Source: an uncultured Actinomycetes bacterium (GTDB lineage: Bacteria; Actinomycetota; Acidimicrobiia; Acidimicrobiales; RAAP-2). From it: a stretch of 14,939 nucleotides of DNA. Below are positions 1 to 5,969 of this stretch, piece after piece; positions within the stretch are counted from its first letter, which is position 1, and each line of letters opens with the position of its first letter. A program made the position numbers and the translations under genes. Where the stretch lies: contig CAIKFN010000013.1 in assembly GCA_903826715.1 (NCBI GenBank), positions 1 to 14,939 on the forward strand, in the 5' to 3' direction. Below the pieces are notes generated by a model. It had not been told where the DNA came from. It saw only the letters and a list, made by a program, of their open reading frames with translations, and did not search any database.

Positions 1-114
1 CCCTACGACGTGATTGAGTCAATCGCGAACCGGCTTATTCGTGAAGTTGAAGGGGTCAACCGAGTTGCCCTCGACGTCACGAGTAAACCACCAGGCACCA
101 TTGAGTGGGAGTGA
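1..114 (+). CDS. guaA: GMP synthase (glutamine-hydrolysing), 3' end only
   Basis: Frame 1 is open from the window edge to a TGA at 112-114 and encodes 37 residues ending in KPPGTIEWE. That ending, with EGVNRVALDVTSKPPG before it, is the hallmark C-terminus of GuaA, the enzyme that aminates XMP to GMP using glutamine and ATP; this tail belongs to the C-terminal dimerisation domain. The body of the gene lies to the left of the window. The stop codon is overlapped by the start region of the downstream helicase gene, so the two are probably cotranscribed and translationally coupled. The identification rests only on this short but highly conserved tail. Confidence 0.88.
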   Translation, partial: PYDVIESIANRLIREVEGVNRVALDVTSKPPGTIEWE

Positions 115-2384
115 GTAGTAACTCGTTTTCTGACGAGTCGCTGTTCGCAGACGCCACACCCGTCGCAGCTCGACCCGATCCTTCGTCACTGCTCAGTGAC
201 CTCACCGAGCCACAGCACCGCGCAGTAATCCAGCGTGGTGGGCCACTTCTCGTTGTTGCTGGTGCAGGGTCTGGAAAAACACGAGTCTTAACTCGTCGCA
301 TTGCGCACATTTTGGCTACGGGCGATGCTCGACCCTACGAAATAATGGCAATCACCTTTACTAACAAAGCCGCCGATGAAATGAAGAAGCGCGTTATTGA
401 ACTCGTTGGTGCTGACGCAGAAAAAATGTGGGTATCGACGTTTCACTCAGCGTGTCTGCGGATGCTTCGCATGAATGCAGAAGTTCTCGGGTACCAACGT
501 GGCTTCACAATTTATGACGCCGGTGACGCAGAAACTGCGGTTGATCGCATCATGAAAGAACTCAACATTGACACCAAGCGCATTTCAGCGCGCAGCGTGT
601 ACTCAGCAATCTCTGCTGCCAAGAATGAAATGCTTACGCCCGCCATGTACGCGGACCGAGCTCACGGCGATGATCCGAATCATCGTCGTATTGCAGAAAT
701 CTACCGTTTGTACGCAGAGCGCTTAATGCTCGCAAACGCTATGGACTTTGACGACCTTCTGCTTAATGCAGTACTCATGATGAAGAAAGACCCTGGGGTT
801 CTTCACTCGTATCAGAGTCGCTTCAAGTATCTACTCGTTGACGAGTTCCAAGACACCAATGGTGTGCAGAACGAACTGGTGTTGATGCTCGCTGCTGAAC
901 ACCGCAACCTCTGTGTAGTGGGTGACTCGGACCAGTCGATTTACCGCTTTAGAGCCGCTGACGTTAGAAACATCTTGCAATTCGAACAACGCTTTCCGGA
1001 TGCTGACGTTATCTTGCTGGAGCAGAACTTCCGCTCCAGCCAGACAATTTTGGACGCCGCGAACGCAGTCATTGAAAAGAATGCAAGTCGTCACGCGAAG
1101 AATCTCTTCACTGAACGTGGCCAGGGCGAGAAGATTCGTCTCTACCGCGCGAGTGATGAATACGACGAAGGCCGCTGGATTGCTGGAGAGCTTCGGCGAA
1201 TGAAGAACTCATTCAATGTTGGCTGGAGCGACATGGCGGTGTTCTACCGAACTAATGCCCAGAGCCGTGTGCTGGAAGAAGAAATGCTTCGCGCAAACAT
1301 TCCGTACCGAGTTATTTCGGGGATGCGCTTCTATGACCGAAAAGAAATTAAGAGTGCACTGGCGTATGCACGTCTTATTGTCAATCCTCATGACGAAGCT
1401 TCAGCTCGCAGGGTGATTAATGAACCTAAGCGTGGGCTCGGTGATGGGGCACTGGCGAAACTCAGTGCCTACGCCGCAGAAAATGGTATGTCGTTTGCTG
1501 AGTCGCCCCACTACGCCAAGGCTGCAGGTCTCACCAGCAAGGCGCTCAATGGTGCAACCCAGTTCGCAGTGATGCTTGATCAACTTCGCGCAATGGCTAA
1601 TGACCTAACGCCACGAGAGATGATTGATGCCATTGTTAGAGAGAGCGGGATGGGAGATGCACTTCGTGCAGAGAACTCTGATGAAGCGACTTCTCGACTG
1701 GAAAACCTTGGAGAACTTGCATCTGCTGCGTCTCAGTACGACACACTGATGGATTTCGTAGAGCGCATGGCCCTCGTTGCTGATTCGGACCAGCTCGATG
1801 GAGGAGCAGGTGCCATTTCACTAATGACATTGCATGTCGCTAAGGGACTTGAATTCCCTGTTGTAGTGATAACTGGCCTCGAAGAAACTATTTTTCCGCA
1901 TCGTCGTGCACTTTCTGATGAAGCGGAACTCGAAGAAGAACGCCGTCTTTGTTACGTCGGGGTTACTCGTGCAATGCATCACTTAGTTCTTACACACGCA
2001 TGGAGCCGCACAATGTGGGGTAATCGTGCAGATGCAATTGCTAGTCGCTTCTTGATGGAGATGCCAAGTGAGTTGCTTGATGATGTGTCAACTACGCAAC
2101 CAACTCGTCGCTCCAGCTTTTCTAGCGATGAAGGCTTCGTTGGAAGGCGCAGTGAATTCACTGAAGGCCGAGCATTCGGTACTGGGGCGGCGCCTCCAGT
2201 TCGCTCTACCGGAGCCGAAAAGCTAGAACTACAGGTTGGCGAAAAAGTTATGCATGATCGCTACGGTGCGGGTGTCGTTGTAAGTATTGATGGTGAAGGA
2301 TCACATGCGAGGGCGGCAGTGAATTTTGAAGAACATGGCACGAAACAGCTTGTTTTAGCCATGACACCACTTCGACGCGCCTAG
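105..2384 (+). CDS. pcrA: ATP-dependent DNA helicase PcrA/UvrD1 (superfamily 1A)
   Basis: This is a complete 759-residue 3'-5' DNA helicase used in nucleotide-excision repair and in removing recombination and replication intermediates. Visible motifs in order are Walker A AGAGSGKT (52-59), motif Ia ITFTNKAADEM (83-93), STFHSACLRML (111-121), motif II LLVDEFQD (243-250), motif III VVGDSDQSIYRFR (271-283), motif IV EQNFRSS (306-312), motif V LMTLHVAKGLEF (about 573-584) and motif VI RRLCYVGVTRA (about 612-622). The last 50 residues (KVMHDRYGAGVVVSI onwards) match the C-terminal Tudor-like, RNA-polymerase-binding domain of PcrA/UvrD1. The length is normal for the family. The longest start is GTG 105; a second GTG at 111 would give a classic 4-bp GTGA overlap with the guaA stop and may be the true start. 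M. tuberculosis uvrD1 also lies just upstream of sucCD, which supports orthology. Confidence 0.95.
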   Translation: MGVSSNSFSDESLFADATPVAARPDPSSLLSDLTEPQHRAVIQRGGPLLVVAGAGSGKTRVLTRRIAHILATGDARPYEIMAITFTNKAADEMKKRVIELVGADAEKMWVSTFHSACLRMLRMNAEVLGYQRGFTIYDAGDAETAVDRIMKELNIDTKRISARSVYSAISAAKNEMLTPAMYADRAHGDDPNHRRIAEIYRLYAERLMLANAMDFDDLLLNAVLMMKKDPGVLHSYQSRFKYLLVDEFQDTNGVQNELVLMLAAEHRNLCVVGDSDQSIYRFRAADVRNILQFEQRFPDADVILLEQNFRSSQTILDAANAVIEKNASRHAKNLFTERGQGEKIRLYRASDEYDEGRWIAGELRRMKNSFNVGWSDMAVFYRTNAQSRVLEEEMLRANIPYRVISGMRFYDRKEIKSALAYARLIVNPHDEASARRVINEPKRGLGDGALAKLSAYAAENGMSFAESPHYAKAAGLTSKALNGATQFAVMLDQLRAMANDLTPREMIDAIVRESGMGDALRAENSDEATSRLENLGELASAASQYDTLMDFVERMALVADSDQLDGGAGAISLMTLHVAKGLEFPVVVITGLEETIFPHRRALSDEAELEEERRLCYVGVTRAMHHLVLTHAWSRTMWGNRADAIASRFLMEMPSELLDDVSTTQPTRRSSFSSDEGFVGRRSEFTEGRAFGTGAAPPVRSTGAEKLELQVGEKVMHDRYGAGVVVSIDGEGSHARAAVNFEEHGTKQLVLAMTPLRRA

Positions 2385-2422
2385 ATTCTTTACTTTGTCT
2401 CTAGCGAAATCACGAATCTAGG
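2380..2422. repeat. 9-bp perfect inverted repeat across the pcrA stop and LCP upstream region
   Basis: CCTAGATTC at 2380-2388 is exactly mirrored by GAATCTAGG at 2414-2422, with a 25-nt spacer. The left arm contains the pcrA TAG stop. The right arm ends 8 bases before the putative -10 of the LCP gene. There is no T-run after the right arm and the loop is long, so it is not a convincing intrinsic terminator. It could be an operator or a weak transcript-end hairpin. The repeat itself is seen directly; a function is not shown. Confidence 0.75.
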
Positions 2423-2429
2423 TTCTGAC

Positions 2430-2435
2430 TACAAT
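2430..2435 (+). promoter_or_regulatory. Candidate -10 element (TACAAT) for the LCP gene
   Basis: TACAAT lies 8 bases before the LCP start codon at 2444, and no Shine-Dalgarno sequence is present in between. This spacing fits transcription beginning at or next to the ATG, that is a leaderless mRNA, which is common in Actinobacteria. I could not find a good -35 hexamer at the usual spacing, so confidence is limited. Confidence 0.35.
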
Positions 2436-2443
2436 TATCTGAA

Positions 2444-3664
2444 ATGTCAGATCACTCCACCAGTGGCCCATCGCGAAAAACTAAGCGGAGCCAGCTAAGA
2501 AAAAGAAGAGCAATTATTGGCGCGAGTATTGCTGTTGTACTAATTATTGCTCTCGTTGGCGGAAGCTACGTTTACGTACAATGGAGATTCAACGCAATTC
2601 CAAAAATTACTGTGAAGCACGAGCTTCCACAATTATCTGGAAAACCTTTCAACATTTTAGAAATTGGTTCTGACTCAAGAGCTGGACTCACAGGTTCGGT
2701 GGCCGCGCAGGCAGGAAGTGTCTCTGGTGAAAGAAGCGACGTTGTAAAGATTATGCACATTGATCCTGCAAAGAATTCAATATCGGTGCTTTCAATTCCA
2801 AGAGACACGGTGATCAGCATTATTGACAATCAAGCGCTTCACGGGAATTTCAATCGAATAAATGTGAATTATGGAGACGGTGCTTCTGCTGTTGCTGCTG
2901 CGATTACTGCAAACTTTGGAATTCCCATTAATCACGTGATTGAAGTTTCCTTCGGTGGACTAATCAACTCTGTAGTCGCAATCGGGGGTGTCTACCTCAA
3001 CTTTCCATACCCTGCTCGTGATGCATATTCAGGGCTTCGAATCACAAATAGTGGGTGTCAGCTTGTTACAGGAGCCCAAGCGCTCGCGGTAGCAAGAAGT
3101 CGACACTACGAGTACTTTCAAAACGGACAATGGCTGTATGACGGCACTAGTGACTACGGTCGAATTTACAGACAGAATAATTTCATAAAAGCGATGATTA
3201 ACCAGGTAAAAAATATATATAACCCATTGAAGCTCAACTCTCTTTTATCGTCGATCCCCGCCGGGATAACTTTGGACAGTAATTTCACACTGAATAACTT
3301 GGTCTCCCTCGCAATTAAATTTCATAAATTTAATTCCTCTGCGATGAAAAGTTATACATTGCCCGTTGCTGGAATGGTCAATCCAAATCTTGGAGATGTT
3401 CTTATTGTTAAGCAGCCAGATGCCCAGGCACTGTTGTTGAGTATTTTTGGTAATACACTTCTGACGCCAACCCACCCACCACCAAATTCACTTTTTGTTT
3501 CAACACCACCGCCAGTTGTTACCACCACTACAACGACTACGACCACAACAATTCCATCGAAACATAAGAATCACAGCACTACAACGTCAACTTCAACTAC
3601 TACAACAACTGATCCTTCTCAAGTAATGCCATACTTTGACCCAGTACCGTGCTCTCTAAAGTAA
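2444..3664 (+). CDS. LytR-CpsA-Psr (LCP) family glycopolymer-peptidoglycan ligase with Thr-rich tail
   Basis: This is a 406-residue membrane-anchored protein. It has a short basic cytoplasmic N-terminus, one transmembrane helix (about 23-45), an extracytoplasmic LCP domain (about 68-260) and a low-complexity tail. LCP hallmarks are GSDSR (75-79), RSD (97-99), SIPRDT (117-122), RIN (138-140), ARSRH (217-221) and DYGRIYRQ (237-244); these include the acidic and arginine residues that bind the pyrophosphate of lipid-linked substrates. LCP proteins transfer glycopolymers (teichoic acids, capsule, arabinogalactan) from a polyprenyl-diphosphate carrier to peptidoglycan. The tail holds ten consecutive threonines (360-369) and a second Ser/Thr cluster (379-389), and ends in a hydrophilic stretch containing one cysteine (403). 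No ribosome-binding site precedes the ATG, so it may be leaderless. Its polymer substrate is not known; nearby DPA genes make an arabinose-containing polymer plausible. Confidence 0.9.
   Translation: MSDHSTSGPSRKTKRSQLRKRRAIIGASIAVVLIIALVGGSYVYVQWRFNAIPKITVKHELPQLSGKPFNILEIGSDSRAGLTGSVAAQAGSVSGERSDVVKIMHIDPAKNSISVLSIPRDTVISIIDNQALHGNFNRINVNYGDGASAVAAAITANFGIPINHVIEVSFGGLINSVVAIGGVYLNFPYPARDAYSGLRITNSGCQLVTGAQALAVARSRHYEYFQNGQWLYDGTSDYGRIYRQNNFIKAMINQVKNIYNPLKLNSLLSSIPAGITLDSNFTLNNLVSLAIKFHKFNSSAMKSYTLPVAGMVNPNLGDVLIVKQPDAQALLLSIFGNTLLTPTHPPPNSLFVSTPPPVVTTTTTTTTTTIPSKHKNHSTTTSTSTTTTTDPSQVMPYFDPVPCSLK
3521..3550 (+). repeat. Run of ten Thr codons (low complexity) in the LCP gene
   Basis: Ten successive ACN codons encode T360-T369, and all four threonine codons (ACC, ACT, ACA, ACG) are used. 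A second Thr/Ser-rich stretch follows at about 3578-3610. Mixed codons argue for selection on the protein (an extended, possibly O-glycosylated wall linker) rather than for a slippage-prone DNA repeat. Confidence 0.8.
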
Positions 3665-3716
3665 ATATAATTATTTTGGAATAAACGGTATACACAAAAC
3701 TAATGGGTACGACTGT

Positions 3717-3722
3717 AATAAT
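3717..3722 (+). promoter_or_regulatory. Candidate extended -10 (TGT-AATAAT) for the SGNH hydrolase gene
   Basis: TGTAATAAT spans 3714-3722, giving a TGn extension plus the hexamer AATAAT, and the ATG is at 3731. The 8-nt distance and the lack of a Shine-Dalgarno sequence in the A-rich stretch between suggest a leaderless start. No clear -35 element is visible. The 66-nt gap after the LCP gene shows no terminator hairpin, so readthrough from LCP is also possible. Confidence 0.3.
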
Positions 3723-3730
3723 TAAAAGCA

Positions 3731-4576
3731 ATGAAACTAAAATTGCTATCAAAAATAGTTGTTATTCCACTTTCGGTAGTAACAGCGATCAGTTTCTATT
3801 CCGTTGTAGTCGCTGAAGATACAACTTCAACTACAACTTCTGTTGCAACACCAGTGACAACTACTTCTGCAGTTCCAACGTTATATGACTCTAAGAAGCT
3901 CTCATTTCCCCAAAATGGACCGTTTACAATTCTTGAGGTAGGTGATTCTCTTGGAATCGACTTGGCTGAAGGCATGTCAAGTGAACTTGCAAGCAACCCA
4001 AAGATTCGACTGATAGGTAGGTCACTTGTATCAACCGGGCTGACGAGTCCAGGATTTTACGATTGGCCAACGCATCTACAAGGATTTCTCAATCAATTTC
4101 ACCCAAAACTTTTAACCGTCTTTTTCGGCGCAAACGATACGCATTCAATAGCTGTTAATGGTGTCTCGCAGCCGATTGGCTCTGCTGGTTGGAAAAAAGC
4201 ATACGCAGCTGAAGTCCACAAGATAGTTTCTGAAGCCAATACTGCAGGCGCAGCGGTGCTCTGGATAGGACTTCCAGTCATGTTTTCTCCAATTTACGCG
4301 TCAATGACCAGAATCATAAATTCAACTGTTCAAAGCGAACTATCAAAGTCTATGAATGTTGTCTATCTAGACACGCAAAGTGTCCTGGCAAATTCCGCGG
4401 GGAAGTTCGCATTTATGCAAAAAGTAAATGGTGTTTACCAATACATTCGCGCAAATGATGGTATTCACATTAATACTGCTGGACATCTTGTACTTGCAAC
4501 CTTTGTTGTGAAAAAGATAAATACCATTTTTGGATTACCAGTAGTCCCGGCGCAACCAATGACAATCTCGTATTAG
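3731..4576 (+). CDS. Secreted SGNH/GDSL hydrolase, DUF459-like
   Basis: This is a 281-residue exported protein with a signal peptide (about 1-28, likely cut after VVVA), a Thr-rich linker (31-50) and one SGNH domain (about 64-270). Catalytic blocks are visible: GDS (71-73, nucleophile Ser73), GAND (133-136), and DGIH (243-246) supplying the Asp/His pair. The segment STGLTSPGFYDWP (101-113) resembles the DUF459 subgroup. SGNH enzymes hydrolyse or transfer acyl esters, often on cell-wall or capsular sugars. The stop codon overlaps the stop of the convergent acyltransferase-3 gene. That neighbour lacks the SGNH half found in fused OafA-type O-acetyltransferases, so this protein may act as its periplasmic partner. 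That pairing is inferred; a stand-alone esterase is the alternative. Confidence 0.85.
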   Translation: MKLKLLSKIVVIPLSVVTAISFYSVVVAEDTTSTTTSVATPVTTTSAVPTLYDSKKLSFPQNGPFTILEVGDSLGIDLAEGMSSELASNPKIRLIGRSLVSTGLTSPGFYDWPTHLQGFLNQFHPKLLTVFFGANDTHSIAVNGVSQPIGSAGWKKAYAAEVHKIVSEANTAGAAVLWIGLPVMFSPIYASMTRIINSTVQSELSKSMNVVYLDTQSVLANSAGKFAFMQKVNGVYQYIRANDGIHINTAGHLVLATFVVKKINTIFGLPVVPAQPMTISY

Positions 4577-5772
4577 TTGAGACCGCCTCCAAAGGCACCG
4601 TATAGGTAAGTCACCCCAAGCGTGGTACCAATGCAACCTACGAGTAGCAACAGGACTGACCATTGCTGAGCGTTGATACGTGAGGATGTGCGTATTGGTT
4701 TTTCGATGAAATGATTGGAAAGCGCTGCACATGTAAAAGCACCAAAGATTTGCAGTAATCGCATTACTGGCGACATCTCCGTGCTCGACACATTTATTGT
4801 CATTGCGTACTGAAGTGGCAGCATTATCCAAACAAAATGCCATAGATAGAAAGAATAAGAAACATCTCCGACATAAATTAAGGGTCGAAAAAACTTCAAG
4901 ATTCTTGCATTAGATGAAATTGCATCACTCGAAGTAGCTAGTACTAGGGCTGTTGCGGCACAGGGGAACCATGCGAGAAAACCTGGATAGACGCTATTGC
5001 TCGTTAGAAATAAAGCCGATAGCAAGATTGTTATGGCACCTATTGCGCTCAACACACTTTTGATGCGGTAAGTAAGAAATTTTGGTAGATCAGGTAGTTG
5101 TGTGATCAGTGCACCAAGCGCGAGTTCCCATAGGTGAGTGAATGGTGAATAGTAAGCAACGACAGCGTTACTCGTTGAGATGTGAATTGACCACCACGAT
5201 GAAGTGACGACTACAACTAAAAGAAACAACACGGTCGCTGTTTTGCTGCCTTGGGTGAATAGTTTTCGAAGCGTTAAGAAAAGTATTGGATACGCCAGGT
5301 AGAACTGCTCTTCAACAGCTAGAGACCAAAAATGAGTGACTAGGGAAGGCGGCACTCCAGGGGTGAAGTAACTGCTCCCGTTAGCTATCAAGTGAAAATT
5401 AAGTGAGAATAGTGAGGCGAATCGAACATCGCTTAAGAGGGGAACCCCGAAATTAGGCCCTAAAAAGAAATACGTTAAGACAACTGTTGCAATCAGAACG
5501 ATTGATGCAGCTGGGATCAGTCGACGGACACGGCGTGCATAGAATTTCGACAGTTGCTGTAATGAAGTGCCATCAGAAGCACGCTGCATTACATTTGTGA
5601 TCACAAAACCGCTGATTACAAAGAAGACATCAACACCGATGTACCCCCCACCAAAATGTGGGACGTTCGCGTGATAAAAAATAACTAGAAGAATCGCTAG
5701 TGCACGCAGCAGCTGAACATCAGTTCGAAACCTTGGAGAGTGAGTTGCTTCAAGTTGCAGTGGCGTACTCAC
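4573..5772 (-). CDS. Acyltransferase family 3 integral membrane protein (OafA-like, without SGNH domain)
   Basis: This is a 399-residue polytopic membrane protein with about ten hydrophobic helices. Family signatures are FRTDVQLLRALA with Arg23, FYH (32-34, the conserved His34), GGGYIGVDVFFVISGFVIT (41-59), the ARRVRR motif (79-84), HFWSLAVEEQFYLAYP and a late YSFYLWHF, followed by HFIEKPIR. AT3 proteins move acyl groups across the membrane onto sugars of surface polysaccharides or lipids. The protein ends one helix after IEKPIR, which is where fused members continue into a periplasmic SGNH domain; here an SGNH protein is encoded by the adjoining convergent gene. The start is GTG at 5772-5770, with no clear Shine-Dalgarno sequence. 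The stop TAA overlaps the SGNH gene stop by 4 bp. The acceptor polymer is unknown. Confidence 0.92.
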   Translation of the reverse strand: MSTPLQLEATHSPRFRTDVQLLRALAILLVIFYHANVPHFGGGYIGVDVFFVISGFVITNVMQRASDGTSLQQLSKFYARRVRRLIPAASIVLIATVVLTYFFLGPNFGVPLLSDVRFASLFSLNFHLIANGSSYFTPGVPPSLVTHFWSLAVEEQFYLAYPILFLTLRKLFTQGSKTATVLFLLVVVVTSSWWSIHISTSNAVVAYYSPFTHLWELALGALITQLPDLPKFLTYRIKSVLSAIGAITILLSALFLTSNSVYPGFLAWFPCAATALVLATSSDAISSNARILKFFRPLIYVGDVSYSFYLWHFVWIMLPLQYAMTINVSSTEMSPVMRLLQIFGAFTCAALSNHFIEKPIRTSSRINAQQWSVLLLLVGCIGTTLGVTYLYGAFGGGLN

Positions 5773-5969
5773 ACTAAATACATTAATTTTTTATACCAAG
5801 TTTTTACGGCAATTCAGTTGTTTTCTGATGTTGGCAAATCTGCATGTATCTATGTAGATGAGGTAAGGGAAGTATCTCGATAATCACATAATTTGTGGTT
5901 TTTCAAGCACATCTAAACCTTGCGTAAGAACGTAACTTTTGTCAGTTTTAAGTGAGAGAATGATTACTC
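5773..5969. promoter_or_regulatory. AT-rich divergent promoter region
   Basis: These 197 bases separate the divergent AT3 (-) and phosphodiester glycosidase (+) genes and hold no convincing ORF. On the minus strand a TATAAA-like -10 is at 5795-5790. On the plus strand, TTGCGT at 5920-5925 and an AT-rich patch near 5946-5951 are weak promoter-like elements, and GAGAG at 5954-5958 could serve as a distant ribosome-binding site for the ATG at 5970. Two short imperfect palindromes, ATCTATGTAGAT (5848-5859) and CACATAATTTGTG (5885-5897), could be operators but are close to chance expectation in such AT-rich sequence. Confidence 0.45.

Noticed and set aside
2380..2422. Intrinsic terminator after pcrA
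   Set aside because: The stem is real, but the loop is 25 nt and no U-run follows, so it is recorded as an inverted repeat only.
3521..3610. Thr-codon runs as a slippage-prone (phase-variable) DNA repeat
   Set aside because: All four Thr codons are mixed, so there is no uniform DNA unit to slip.
3665..3730. AT-only inverted repeat (AATTATT / AATAATT) between the LCP and SGNH genes
   Set aside because: Seven A/T bases recurring in a very AT-rich 66-bp gap is expected by chance.
2642..3967. Shared PFxILE(I/V)G stretch in the LCP and SGNH proteins as evidence of common origin
   Set aside because: Each is the ordinary first strand and motif of its own fold (GSDSR in LCP, GDS in SGNH); the likeness is short and the rest is unrelated.
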